In this document: piece after piece, positions 1 to 7,923 of the stretch
Numbering within the stretch: position 1 is the stretch's first letter
Layout: the number at the start of each line of letters is the position of its first letter
The notes under the pieces: generated by a model
Told to the model about the DNA's origin: nothing
The model's input: only the letters and a program-made list of their open reading frames with translations
Databases searched by the model: none
Translations under genes and position numbers: made by a program
NCBI GenBank assembly: GCA_964411985.1
Contig: CAYPNF010000060.1
Location: 1 to 45,778 of the forward strand
Reading direction: 5' to 3'
Source: CAYPNF01 sp964411985
GTDB taxonomy: Bacteria; Verrucomicrobiota; Verrucomicrobiia; Limisphaerales; J093
DNA length: 45,778 bases

Positions 1-79
1 ACCGCCCCTCCTGGGGCCATTCCAAAGGCCCCCTCCCCAGTGTCTGAGTTGCAGGAAGGGACAAAAAGTGGGTAAAAGC

Positions 80-98
80 TGTCATGAATTGTCATGAA
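80..98. repeat. Short tandem TGTCATGAA repeat
   Basis: TGTCATGAA occurs twice in a row with one base between the copies. Each copy contains the palindrome TCATGA. It lies about 60 bases ahead of the possible ATG at 158, a plausible place for an operator, but no known regulator was matched. Confidence 0.3.
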
Positions 99-157
99 AA
101 ACTGGCGCGGACTACCAGCTCGCACGGTCTCATGCTCTTTGGTATGTTCGTGACCGG

Positions 158-556
158 ATGAATGCTCGCGTGAAGACTGAACCAAGCCCCAAAAGCCTCG
201 ACCCATTCATGGTTGAGGAGGACTGCTTGGACACGAAAGAGCTTCTGCTGAGCTGGGGCCTGCCGCACTCCATCCCGATCCCGCCGACGCCCAAATCCGT
301 TCGCACCGCCCTCAAGCACGCCGGTTACGCCGTCCGCTATTTCATCCGGGAGAAGAAGAACGGGAAGCAGGTGAATGAGCTGGGCCTTCGACGGGTCTCA
401 GCGCCCTACATTGAAGGCGAGCAGCGCCTGACTGATCACTTCATCGGAGTCCTCAGAAACGCCCACGTCGAGCTGACACTGGAAGACGTGGTGGTCTCGC
501 TGGACTCCTGGCGAGATGACCGCCTGTGGTTGGGCTTTCAAGCCGTGCTTCATTGA
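158..556 (+). CDS. Hypothetical protein, 132 aa
   Basis: This is an open frame of 132 codons starting at ATG. I do not recognise the family. The product is acidic at the N-terminus and mixed charge in the middle (basic around residues 55-75). It has no signal peptide, no membrane segment and no cysteine cluster. A tandem TGTCATGAA repeat lies in the upstream region. Other frames over the same interval are also open but rich in Arg/Pro/Ser in the way of antisense frames, so this frame is the best candidate. It sits at the edge of a rearranged mobile region, so it could be a fragment of a longer lost gene. The call rests on frame quality only. Confidence 0.4.
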   Translation: MNARVKTEPSPKSLDPFMVEEDCLDTKELLLSWGLPHSIPIPPTPKSVRTALKHAGYAVRYFIREKKNGKQVNELGLRRVSAPYIEGEQRLTDHFIGVLRNAHVELTLEDVVVSLDSWRDDRLWLGFQAVLH

Positions 557-663
557 AACCGCTCACGGTAAGGCTCCGATCCTGCACCGACCTGGTTTGT
601 TTCAACATCCGTTGAAAGCGGCGTTTCCGATGAAACTGGTTGTGCGGCACCAGGGCCGTGGCG

Positions 664-1047
664 CTACAACTCCAACCTGCGATAAAACTCCCTGGGCGTG
701 ACGGTCTCCACGCCGAAGGGCTTTTCCAGCGCCAACAAGTCTTTGTCCTTCGTCACGATGAACTCGGCCCGGCTGGCCAAAGCACAGGCGAGAAACGGAT
801 TGTCTTTGACATCCCGACTGCGCCGCTTGCCCAAGGGGGATGGTTCCACCAGTAGGGCCACGCGCTCGATCCAGTCCAGGAAGGGGGTAGGGTCTTTGTC
901 AGGACACTCCCGGCGTCCGATCCGAGTCACCAGGGTTCGATATTCGTCCAGGATGGCCTCGGTAACTGTCAGACGGCATTTCCGCCGCGCCAGGAGCACG
1001 AAGCATCGCCGGTCTTCACTCCGGGGCCAGAACGCTGCCGACACGAT
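664..1047 (-). pseudogene. PIN-domain toxin, C-terminal fragment
   Basis: The frame encodes most of a PIN-family ribonuclease of the kind found in toxin-antitoxin pairs. It begins at IVSAAFWPRSEDRR, continues through a central segment with TVTEAILDEY, and reaches the acidic DVKDNPFLACALA and VTKDKDLL motifs that hold later metal-binding acidic residues. The first beta strand with the invariant DTN motif is missing. Homology stops at about 1047, where an IS3-like left end (TGTGGTATAAT) begins. Further upstream the same frame only reads antisense through the transposase gene. The missing DTN start is found 4 kb away at 5087-5152. Without DTN the active site is incomplete, so it is probably inactive. 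Confidence 0.75.
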
Positions 1048-2560
1048 GTGGTATAATTGAAGCAGTGCAGAAGAAATGACGCCAATGAAACGACACCGAA
1101 AGCGCCGCAGACCTGAGTTCAAGGCCGAAGTGGCTCTGGAGGCGGTTCGCGGCAACCGCACGCTCGACGAACTGGCCACGCAGTATGAAGTGCATCCGTT
1201 TCAAGTCTCCCACTGGAAGCGGCGATTGAAAGAACACGCGTGCGAAGCGTTCAATGGACTGGCGGCACGAAATGCGATACGCAACCTATGCTACCGGGAG
1301 ATCAGGCTGTTCCAGCAAACCACGCGGGACGAGGAGTCATGGATGATGGATGTTTTGCAGGGACGAACATCCGTGGCACGAATAGCCAATGAGCTTGCGC
1401 CCGTATTACCACGCGATGAAACGGAGCGATTGTATTGGTGTGTATCAAACAAACCGGCCAATTACCGAACTCGGGCATTGGCGATACTTGCCCACAAAAA
1501 GGGCATCAGGAAATCAACCATCTGGCATTTCTTGAGAGTTGGTTCGCATTACGTTGACAGCGCCGCTCGGCATTACCAGGACGAAGGCATCAAGTGGTTC
1601 GGCAAGCACAGACGGAGCGGGCTGCAAAAACATGAGCTTGAGCGCTATCAGAAAGAGGTCTTTGCTATTCTCCATTCTCCGCCCTCAGCCCACGGGATCA
1701 ATCGAACAACGTGGAGAAGGCAGGACATCAGAAAGGTGATGGCTCAGCAGAACTGCGCGATGGGCAAGAACGGTATCGACAAGATCATCCGTAACGCCGG
1801 ATACAAATTCTGCAAAGCGAAGGTATTCTTGACGAGCAACGATCCTGGCTACGAACAGAAAGTCCAAGAGATCACCAATGTCTTGGCTCACTTGAAATCC
1901 GACGAGAAATTCTTTTCCATTGATGAGTTCGGGCCATTCGCGGTGAAGATGCAAGGCGGGAGGAGTTTCATGAAACTCGGGGAGGAGAGAATCGTGCCGC
2001 AATTCCGGAAAAGCAAGGGCGTTTTGATTGTGACCGCAGCGCTGGAGTTATCAGAGAACCAGGTCACGCACTTCTATTCCGCACACAAGAACACAGATGA
2101 GATGTTAAAGTTGTTGGAAATCCTGCTCGTGAAGTATGCCAATCAGTCACGCATCTTTTTTTCCTGGGATGCTGCCTCCTGGCACGCATCAAGAAGGCTC
2201 TACACACGGGTTGATGAAATCAACTCGCCCGAATATCAGGCGACCCACAAATGCCCATTGGTCAAGTTGGCTCCTTTGCCGTCCCGTGCTCAATTCTTGA
2301 ACGTCATCGAGTCCGTGTTCAGTGGAATGGCCAAGGCCGTGATTCATAACAGCGATTATCAATCGGTGGACGAGGCAAAGGCAGCAATTGATAGGCACTT
2401 CGCCGAGCGAAACAGCCATTTTCGTGATCACCCTCAGCGAGCGGGCGGAAAGATTTGGGGTAACGAACTCGTAGTGCCCAAGTTCAGCGAAAGCAACAAC
2501 TGCAAAGACCCGCGATACATGCAACGGCGCTAAGAGGATGTGAATTTCTCGGTTCGGGTA
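1047..2560 (+). mobile_element. Composite IS remnant: IS3-like left end joined to an IS630-like element
   Basis: The left boundary is placed at the TGTGGTATAAT sequence, which interrupts the PIN gene and begins with TG as IS3-family ends do. An OrfA-like start follows 29 bases later. The IS3 orfB is absent. From about 1250 the coding sequence is IS630-type and runs to its stop at 2533. The right boundary is only approximate: sequence recognisable as a ParB-like gene resumes just beyond 2560. I could not find matching inverted repeats for either element. Confidence 0.5.
1076..2533 (+). CDS. Transposase, IS3 OrfA head fused in frame to IS630-family DDE body
   Basis: The product has 485 residues. 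Residues 1-55 read as an IS3-family OrfA helix-turn-helix (basic start, then EFKAEVALEAVRG, LATQYEVHP, and an SHWKRRLKE-type end). The rest reads as an IS630 (Tc1/mariner-like) transposase: a helix-turn-helix around residues 130-160 and a catalytic domain with SIDEFGPF (Asp283), FSWDAASWH (Asp365) and FLNVIESVF (Glu412) as the likely DDE triad. The catalytic part looks intact. The natural start of the IS630 gene is unclear; ATG codons at residues 90-91 are candidates. The fusion most likely arose when an IS630 element entered or recombined with an IS3 element. Activity is uncertain, because the IS630 ends were not identified. Confidence 0.8.
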   Translation: MTPMKRHRKRRRPEFKAEVALEAVRGNRTLDELATQYEVHPFQVSHWKRRLKEHACEAFNGLAARNAIRNLCYREIRLFQQTTRDEESWMMDVLQGRTSVARIANELAPVLPRDETERLYWCVSNKPANYRTRALAILAHKKGIRKSTIWHFLRVGSHYVDSAARHYQDEGIKWFGKHRRSGLQKHELERYQKEVFAILHSPPSAHGINRTTWRRQDIRKVMAQQNCAMGKNGIDKIIRNAGYKFCKAKVFLTSNDPGYEQKVQEITNVLAHLKSDEKFFSIDEFGPFAVKMQGGRSFMKLGEERIVPQFRKSKGVLIVTAALELSENQVTHFYSAHKNTDEMLKLLEILLVKYANQSRIFFSWDAASWHASRRLYTRVDEINSPEYQATHKCPLVKLAPLPSRAQFLNVIESVFSGMAKAVIHNSDYQSVDEAKAAIDRHFAERNSHFRDHPQRAGGKIWGNELVVPKFSESNNCKDPRYMQRR

Positions 2561-2730
2561 AGAAGGATATAGCTGCCATCGACGCTGAACACGGCCAGCG
2601 GCGGAAACTGGTCGTCTTTCTTCATTCGCTCCGCATACTCGGCCACGACAGCCTTTTTGATGATGGCTCGACTTTGCACACCCCGCTCCACTTCTATAAG
2701 GTAGTCCGACTGATCGAGCAGTCCATTGCC
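2530..2730 (-). pseudogene. ParB-like N-terminal domain, fragment
   Basis: The minus-strand frame contains RGVQSRAIIKK followed by VAEYAERMKKDDQFPPLAVF and VDGSYIL. This is the typical start of the ParB/sulfiredoxin-like domain found in plasmid, phage and integrative-element proteins. The family normally continues with an ADGFHR-type motif. Here it runs instead into unrelated residues and a stop beside the IS630-like element, so the gene is truncated at its 3' side. The beginning is also unclear. With the resolvase fragment upstream on the same strand, it suggests a degraded integrative element or plasmid module. Confidence 0.55.
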
Positions 2731-3192
2731 GCCAATCCTGAATTGCCAAATCCACACCACAGCCCGGCGTTGACAAACCAGCGCATGGGCCAGTTCCAAC
2801 AAGCGGAAGCCGCGTTGGACGTTCTGTTCAGCAAGACGAAGGCGCAGGACGCTCGCTCGGTGCCTGTGTGTGCCAATGGCTGGGCCTCGTATGCCGAGGT
2901 CACGCTGTTCATGAACAGCATCCCGGCGCGGCGGGTCATGGCACACTCGGTTTTACATCGGGCGGGCGTTGGTGCTGCCAGGATGACCCAGGGTGAGCGG
3001 ACGCAGGCCGAAGCCGTGGAAGACATGGCCGCGTCCAAGCTCCTGCTGGTTGAGGATGGCTTACCACCAGCACCGGATCGTGCGCGAGCGGTTGGCAACG
3101 CGAACATCGCGGTGCTCCGCCAGTCATCGGCATAGCTGCCTAAACCTGGCTTGGAGCCATTCCGACACAACGTCGGTAGGGAGGCACTGCGA
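2731..3192. other. Unassigned stretch between ParB-like and resolvase fragments
   Basis: About 460 bases lie between two minus-strand gene fragments. Frames are open on both strands: one plus-strand frame stays open to 3135, and minus-strand frames are rich in Arg, Pro and Cys. None matches a family I recognise. Because both neighbours are broken minus-strand genes of mobile origin, this is most likely decayed sequence from the same element. Confidence 0.3.
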
Positions 3193-3312
3193 TCACTTCA
3201 TCGCCACATACCGGTAAAGCGTCGGCCTGGAAATCCGCAGCGTCTTGCAGATGTCCCCGACGGCATCGACTTGTTCGCGTCCATCTTCTTTCCCTTTAGA
3301 AAGGGCTTGTAG
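3193..3312 (-). pseudogene. Serine recombinase (resolvase), C-terminal HTH fragment
   Basis: The minus strand reads GREQVDAVGDICKTLRISRP and then TLYRYVAMK before a TGA stop. This is the characteristic C-terminal helix-turn-helix of Tn3/Hin-type serine recombinases, which ends in a TLYRY motif. The catalytic domain with the active serine is absent; upstream is the promoter region of the AbiE operon on the other strand. Only about 39 residues remain. They are shorter than most gene finders would report and are visible only by reading this frame. Confidence 0.75.
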
Positions 3313-3314
3313 CG

Positions 3315-3342
3315 GTCAAAATAACTGGTTAGTCTTTTTGAC
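3315..3342. promoter_or_regulatory. Inverted repeat upstream of abiEi, candidate operator
   Basis: GTCAAAA and TTTTGAC form a 7-base inverted repeat with a 14-base spacer, ending nine bases before the abiEi ATG. AbiEi-family antitoxins are known to repress their own operon by binding inverted repeats in the promoter, so this is a reasonable autoregulatory site. No footprint evidence is available. Confidence 0.4.
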
Positions 3343-3351
3343 AGTGAACGC

Positions 3352-3972
3352 ATGAATAATACGTCACAAAGCATTGAGAACAAGGTTTTAAGGTCTATGC
3401 GTGCCAGGCCGAATGCTGAGGCTGTATCAGCTAAGCAGTTTGCGCGGTATGGGAACGCCTTGGCCGTGGGCCAAGCTCTGAGCCGACTGGCAAAAGCCGG
3501 GAAAATCCGGCGCATCCGCCAGGGGCTTTATGACCTGCCGCGCCCACATCCCGTGACCGGCCAGACTGCTCCCGACCCGATGGCGGCGGTGAGGGCATTG
3601 ATGGAGGGCAGTAGCGCCCAATGGCAGGTGTCCGGCGCTTACGCGGCGAACCTGCTTGGGCTTTCCGAGCAGGTGCCAGGCAGGATCGTGGTTCTAACCA
3701 ACGGGTCGCCGCGCCAGGTGAGGTTGGATAAATTGACCTTGGTCTTCCGTCGTGCAGCTCCCCGTTACTTACTGGGCGCAGGTCGGCCTGCCGGACTGGT
3801 GATCCAAGCAATCCGACATTTGCGCGAGCGCGGCTTGGAGCCAGCGCGGCTTGAATCATTTCGAGCGAAGTTGGACGCTGACACGAAGTCGGAACTGGCA
3901 GCCCTCACGCCCAAGCTCCCAGCGTGGATGCAGCCCATTGTGCAACTTCTGACCGGAGCGGCAAAAGCATGA
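3352..3972 (+). CDS. Type IV TA antitoxin, AbiEi/DUF6088-like
   Basis: The product has 206 residues. It starts with a winged-helix region (residues about 10-60) that includes VGQALSRLAKAGKIRRIRQG and LYDLPRPHP, which is typical of AbiEi-type transcriptional antitoxins. The rest has the mixed alpha/beta character of the family's C-terminal antitoxin domain. In known AbiE systems this protein both represses the operon and neutralises the nucleotidyltransferase toxin without direct contact. The gene overlaps the downstream toxin by four bases (ATGA), which indicates translational coupling. A palindrome lies just upstream. The pair appears intact although it sits between wrecked mobile genes, suggesting selection or recent arrival. 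Confidence 0.85.
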   Translation: MNNTSQSIENKVLRSMRARPNAEAVSAKQFARYGNALAVGQALSRLAKAGKIRRIRQGLYDLPRPHPVTGQTAPDPMAAVRALMEGSSAQWQVSGAYAANLLGLSEQVPGRIVVLTNGSPRQVRLDKLTLVFRRAAPRYLLGAGRPAGLVIQAIRHLRERGLEPARLESFRAKLDADTKSELAALTPKLPAWMQPIVQLLTGAAKA

Positions 3973-5030
3973 AGAACGTCTTGGACCTTACCCCGGCTCA
4001 GCGGCGTGAGTTGTTTGTCGCAGCGTCCCAGAAGCTCGGTTACACCGCACCGGTGGTGGAGAAGGATTTTTGGGTGTGTTGGACACTCCGGGAGTTGTTC
4101 GCGCTGCCCGGAGCGCGAGAACATTTGATTTTTAAGGGCGGCACGGCGCTGTCGAAGATTTGGCAAGCCATCCGACGATTTTCGGAAGACGTGGACGTGT
4201 CGCTCAGCCGCGAATGGCTGGGTCTTACCGGCCCGCTCGATCCCGAACAAGCCAAGAGCCTGAGCCAGCGGAAGAAGCGGCTGGACGCGCTCGTGGCGGC
4301 ATGTGAAGCCAAGGTGTGCGATGAATTGCGACCGGCGCTGGCAGCTCGCATGTCCGCCGCTCTGAGTGATAAGGGCTGGGCGGTGGAGTCCGACCCCGCC
4401 GACCCGCAGAGCCTGATCTTTCGTTACCCATCGGCGTTCGCGGACGCCGATGAAGCGCCCTACATCCAGCGCAGCGTGAAGATCGAAGGTGGTGCTCGCG
4501 CCGATGCCTGGCCCACCGAGGAGCGGTCCCTTCGGCCTTACGTTGCGGAGGCGTTTCCCAGCGGTGTGCCGGACGCCGACGTGTCCGTGCGCGTGCTTTC
4601 GATTGAACGGACGTTCTGGGAGAAGGCCACGATCCTCCACGCCGAGGCGCATCGCCGGAAGGAGAAGCCGACTCCGACTCGCTATTCGCGGCATTACGCC
4701 GATCTGGCGGCGCTGGCGGACCACGAAGCAGGGTTGAAGGCGCTGCGACGCGACGACCTGCGGGCGCGGGTGGTCACCCACAAGCAGGTGTTTTTCGCCG
4801 ACAAGTTCGCCCACTACGAGACGGCAGTGCCTGGCACGTTCAGGCTCCTCCCTGACAATTACCGGTTGCCCGATTTGGAGCTGGATTACCGGGACATGCG
4901 CGACATGTTCTTTGAGGAGCCGCCCTCCTGGCCGCAGGTTATTGAACGGCTGCGTCGGCTCGAAGACGAAATCAACGGCAATGCGTCGCGCAGCGGAGCG
5001 TCCACGAACTCGGCCACGGGCAGCAAATGA
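3969..5030 (+). CDS. Type IV TA toxin, AbiEii nucleotidyltransferase
   Basis: The product has 353 residues from the ATG that overlaps the antitoxin stop. An upstream in-frame start at 3924 would overlap the antitoxin far more and is less likely. Residues 31-35 give EKDFW. Residues 55-63 give the nucleotidyltransferase motif FKGGTALSK. Residues 72-79 give SEDVDVSL, with the acidic pair that binds metal. These are the hallmarks of the AbiEii/AbiGii family, whose members modify tRNA or related targets and give abortive phage resistance. Length fits the family. The key residues are all present, so an active toxin is expected. Confidence 0.9.
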   Translation: MKNVLDLTPAQRRELFVAASQKLGYTAPVVEKDFWVCWTLRELFALPGAREHLIFKGGTALSKIWQAIRRFSEDVDVSLSREWLGLTGPLDPEQAKSLSQRKKRLDALVAACEAKVCDELRPALAARMSAALSDKGWAVESDPADPQSLIFRYPSAFADADEAPYIQRSVKIEGGARADAWPTEERSLRPYVAEAFPSGVPDADVSVRVLSIERTFWEKATILHAEAHRRKEKPTPTRYSRHYADLAALADHEAGLKALRRDDLRARVVTHKQVFFADKFAHYETAVPGTFRLLPDNYRLPDLELDYRDMRDMFFEEPPSWPQVIERLRRLEDEINGNASRSGASTNSATGSK

Positions 5031-5086
5031 CTGGCAGGAGGTGCGGCTCATAGCCCACATCAAACTGTGGGTGGTTACGAACAGGG

Positions 5087-5152
5087 CTAAAGCACTCGAA
5101 TGGACCAAAACGCCGCCGAGACCACGAAGTTCGTGTCCACCACGATGGCCAC
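5087..5152 (-). pseudogene. PIN-domain toxin, N-terminal fragment
   Basis: From a GTG at 5152 the minus strand encodes VAIVVDTNFVVSAAFW, the first beta strand and DTN motif of a PIN ribonuclease. After a few unrelated codons (SIRVL) a stop follows. The fragment breaks off at the point where the fragment at 664-1047 begins: both contain VSAAFW. They share about 21 bases at the DNA level with four differences, so they are similar but not identical. Confidence 0.75.
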
Positions 5153-5345
5153 GCCTCCGCTGTTCAGTCCGGCATTTCTTGATCTCCTCCGCAACTTGAG
5201 CCTTGTCCTCGGCGGTGATGCGCCGGGTGCGTCGTCCTTCGTCGAGCACCTTGAATGCCGCCGCCAGCTCAGCTCCGGCACTGCCGTCACGTAGACGCCC
5301 TCGCCACCCTTGGCAATCCTAAGAGACGTTCTTGGCCGAATGCGC
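5153..5345 (-). pseudogene. Antitoxin gene of the broken PIN pair, frameshifted
   Basis: Directly upstream of the PIN start, two minus-strand frames carry parts of one small protein. One frame reads SLRIAKGGEGVYVTAVPEL. The other continues as LAAAFKVLDEGRRTRRIT and AEDKAQVAEEIKKC. Together they look like the small antitoxins that precede PIN toxins, ending in a helical segment. A frameshift lies near 5262-5278. No start codon is clearly assigned. The order antitoxin-then-PIN matches normal PIN toxin-antitoxin operons. Confidence 0.5.
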
Positions 5346-5435
5346 CTGCGCCCACACATCGCCTTGGGCAAACTCAAGGTTTGGCGGGTTGAGTGTGCGA
5401 ATGCCTAATGGGTGCGGTTTTGGTAGCGCGGGTCT

Positions 5436-6329
5436 TTGCAGTTGTTCGATTTAAGCGCCTGTTGGATCACGCCCGAGTACCGACCTGCCAGAACCGCGAA
5501 GTTCGGCGGACGAATGGAGCGCTTCTTCGAGACCGCGAACACGGAGATGTTTCATCAGATGCTCGGGAACACGAAAGCCATGAAGAACCCGCGCCAAGTC
5601 ACCAAGGCGGTCAACCCCGAGACCACTGCGGTGTGGACACTCGAATCCCTCTTTGATGCGGTCTCTAGCTTTTGCTATGAGTATTACAACAACCACGAAC
5701 ACGATACCTTTGGCTGCGCACCCAATAAGCGGTTCCGCGATGGGATCCAGCGGCACGGGGAGCGGTTAGGCCGGGCGCGCGAGTACGATGATAGTTTCAT
5801 CAAACTGACTTTTCCCACGACTCGTTTCGGTGAACTGACGGTTGGGAGGACGGGGATTCGGATGTTCGGCGGATTTTCGTTTTGGGCCAAGGGCATGGAA
5901 AAGGTCCGGGGAGAAAAGGTTCCGGTCTGCTATGACCCGGACGATGTCTCCAAAGTGTATGTTTTCCTGAATAAGGAGTGGGTATGGGCGCGAGCAGGAT
6001 CTCACCACGTCCTGGAGAAGTTGTCTCGGCGGGCGCTCAGTATCGCCGCTAAAGAGCTTTTCGCTGAACAAAGCCGCAAGGGGGAGGCACAGCAGATTTC
6101 GGAGGCAACCATGGGGAAATTCCTTCAGAGTAATCTAGGTCAGGAATCGCTGGCTCGGCAAAAGCAGATCGACGAGCAATTCCGAAAGATCCAGGGTCAA
6201 GCGGGAGGGGGAGAAACAAGCGAGCCCGCGACGGAAGCTGGCAGCGAAGGTAAACCGAACACGTCATCGGATCTCAAGCCCCCCGTACAATTGCGCACAA
6301 TGGCCATCCCCCGGTCTGCAGCCAAGTGA
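5436..6329 (+). pseudogene. tnsB: TnsB/TniA-type DDE transposase, C-terminal part
   Basis: The 297-residue frame lacks the N-terminal HTH domains and the first two catalytic aspartates. It begins inside the rve-type core and keeps the third acidic residue in GRMERFFETANTEMF (Glu28 of the frame). It continues through GNTKAMKNPRQVTKAVNP and AVWTLESL, a pattern shared by Tn5053 TniA and CAST-type TnsB, then a beta-barrel-like Mu-transposase C-terminal domain and a charged tail. Full-length relatives are roughly 550-700 residues, so more than half is gone. The first codon (TTG at 5436) is only where the frame opens. The tail usually contacts TnsC. The intact-looking tnsC follows. Confidence 0.8.
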
Positions 6330-6496
6330 ATTTATCGTTCCAGCTCGAAGGGTGTATCTTTCATTTTCTCGAATACTTCGAAAAGAATCCCGAGGACAGT
6401 CGATGGAGGCATTACCCTAGAAGCGCCAATTTTAGCGCTCTCGATAATCGAGAGCCAAACGTTAAGGCAAATCCCCATGAACAAATACGAATCCCT

Positions 6497-7609
6497 ATGA
6501 GTAACGCATCCAGTGCAACATCACCCAGCAGTCCCATTCCGAGCGAGGCGGACCTTGAGCGTATCAAGGCAAGCCTGATTGAACACAGCCAGCATGTGCT
6601 TTGCGAAACCGCGTTCCAGAACATTGACTACCAACCAGGCCTTATGTCTGCCCTGGTCGGGCCCGCAGGAGTGGGTAAAACCACACTCTTGTCCTCCCTT
6701 GCCGAGAAGCTAAGGAAAAAGTTCACACCGACGAATCCAGGGGAAGTTCCGGTAATCCTCACCTACATGGAGGCTAGCGAGGAGGGGATATTCAACTGGA
6801 AGAACTTCTACAGAAGTGGCTTGTTGCCGCACCTCAACGCGCCGTTGGATCAGGAGCTTGAGTCTCATTCTGGAAATCCAGCACTGCCGAGCGCTCGGCG
6901 CACGAAAGATGACCTGCGAAACCTGGTGGCCCAGAACATCAGATCGCGCAACACGCGGGTGATCATCATCGACGAAGCGCACCACGTCGCGCTCGGGCGG
7001 CCAGCTCCGATCATGATCCAGCAACTCGAAGTGCTAAAGTCGTTCGCCACGATCTGTAATGCCCATCTTATTCTGTGCGGGCCCTACCAATTGATGAGCT
7101 CCATTTCCCTCAACCCCCAGCTAACCCGTCGAATGACGGTGGTGCACTTCCCTTGTTACAAGCCCCAAGGCGCGGATCGTCAGAGGTTCTATGACGCGCT
7201 GTACAGCTTGGCCAATCTTATGGCCCCATGGTCCATTGAGTTAAAACTCGATGCCGACCTGGATTTCTTTTATCAACGCTCCCTTGGTTGCATCGGGCTT
7301 CTTAAGCCTTGGCTGGATCGCGCTGCGAAGCGGGCCATGGAGGAGGGTTCGGCCATCATCACCGCCGAGATACTCGAGGGTACCGCCAAGCTCGCCAAGG
7401 AGTTGAAGATCATGGCCGAAGACATACGGGAAGGCCAAGCCAAACTCAAAGACACCCACAAGGACTGGGAGGAGCTGAGGGACCTTCTGGGGTATGAGAC
7501 TGCGGTGACCCCGCCTCCGCGAAAAGGGGGCAAGCATAGTGCGCGTCCTGGAGACAGAATGCCGCAGAGGGATCTTGCCGGATCCAAAGGTGCTGCCCCT
7601 GCTCCATGA
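6497..7609 (+). CDS. tnsC: TnsC/TniB-type AAA+ transposition regulator
   Basis: The product has 370 residues from the ATG at 6497. The frame opens earlier, with a GTG at 6326 overlapping the tnsB stop, but the extra 57 residues look unconserved. Walker A is GPAGVGKTTL (about residues 55-64) and Walker B is RVIIIDEAHH (about 154-163). Tn7 TnsC and Tn5053 TniB use ATP to form filaments that link TniQ-marked target DNA to the transposase. After the stop the same frame stays open for 43 more codons and ends in a basic tail (RRMPGTGRRGRKP), so the present stop may be a nonsense mutation. Otherwise the ATPase core looks complete. Confidence 0.85.
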   Translation: MSNASSATSPSSPIPSEADLERIKASLIEHSQHVLCETAFQNIDYQPGLMSALVGPAGVGKTTLLSSLAEKLRKKFTPTNPGEVPVILTYMEASEEGIFNWKNFYRSGLLPHLNAPLDQELESHSGNPALPSARRTKDDLRNLVAQNIRSRNTRVIIIDEAHHVALGRPAPIMIQQLEVLKSFATICNAHLILCGPYQLMSSISLNPQLTRRMTVVHFPCYKPQGADRQRFYDALYSLANLMAPWSIELKLDADLDFFYQRSLGCIGLLKPWLDRAAKRAMEEGSAIITAEILEGTAKLAKELKIMAEDIREGQAKLKDTHKDWEELRDLLGYETAVTPPPRKGGKHSARPGDRMPQRDLAGSKGAAPAP

Positions 7610-7923
7610 GGAAATGCCAATACGCCTGCGGCCTTGCTGAAGGCGAGGCCGCAGGAACCCGTGGGGGTCCTGCGTTGCTCATCGAAGCGCCCCATCAGGA
7701 GAATGCCCGGCACCGGGCGAAGGGGCCGGAAACCTTGAAAATGCTACTCAACCTCAGCTGGACAATGTGCCGCGAGCCTCTGACCACGGGGTTACCTCAC
7801 AAGCGCACGGACGTTCCCGAGTGCTCTTGGCTTGCATCGGACAGCTGGCACAAGCCAGAAACTCGCTGCTGGGATGGATAGTGAACACCGGGCGAGGCGT
7901 GTGCCCTGTACCATTCAATCGAC
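7610..7923 (+). other. 314-base interval between tnsC and tniQ
   Basis: No convincing separate gene is seen. The first 130 bases are an in-frame extension of tnsC beyond its stop, ending in a basic tail. A 91-codon frame starting at 7606 overlaps the tnsC stop but has a composition rich in Cys, Trp and Pro with no recognisable motif. The larger than usual gap fits decay of the element. Confidence 0.4.

Noticed and set aside
3765..5249. A 494-codon minus-strand open frame across abiEi/abiEii
   Set aside because: It is antisense to the AbiE pair, is Arg-rich and has no motifs except the antitoxin fragment at its start. The frame is open because of high GC.
7606..7881. A 91-codon frame between tnsC and tniQ
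   Set aside because: Start overlaps the tnsC stop, but composition is odd and there is no match; likely chance.
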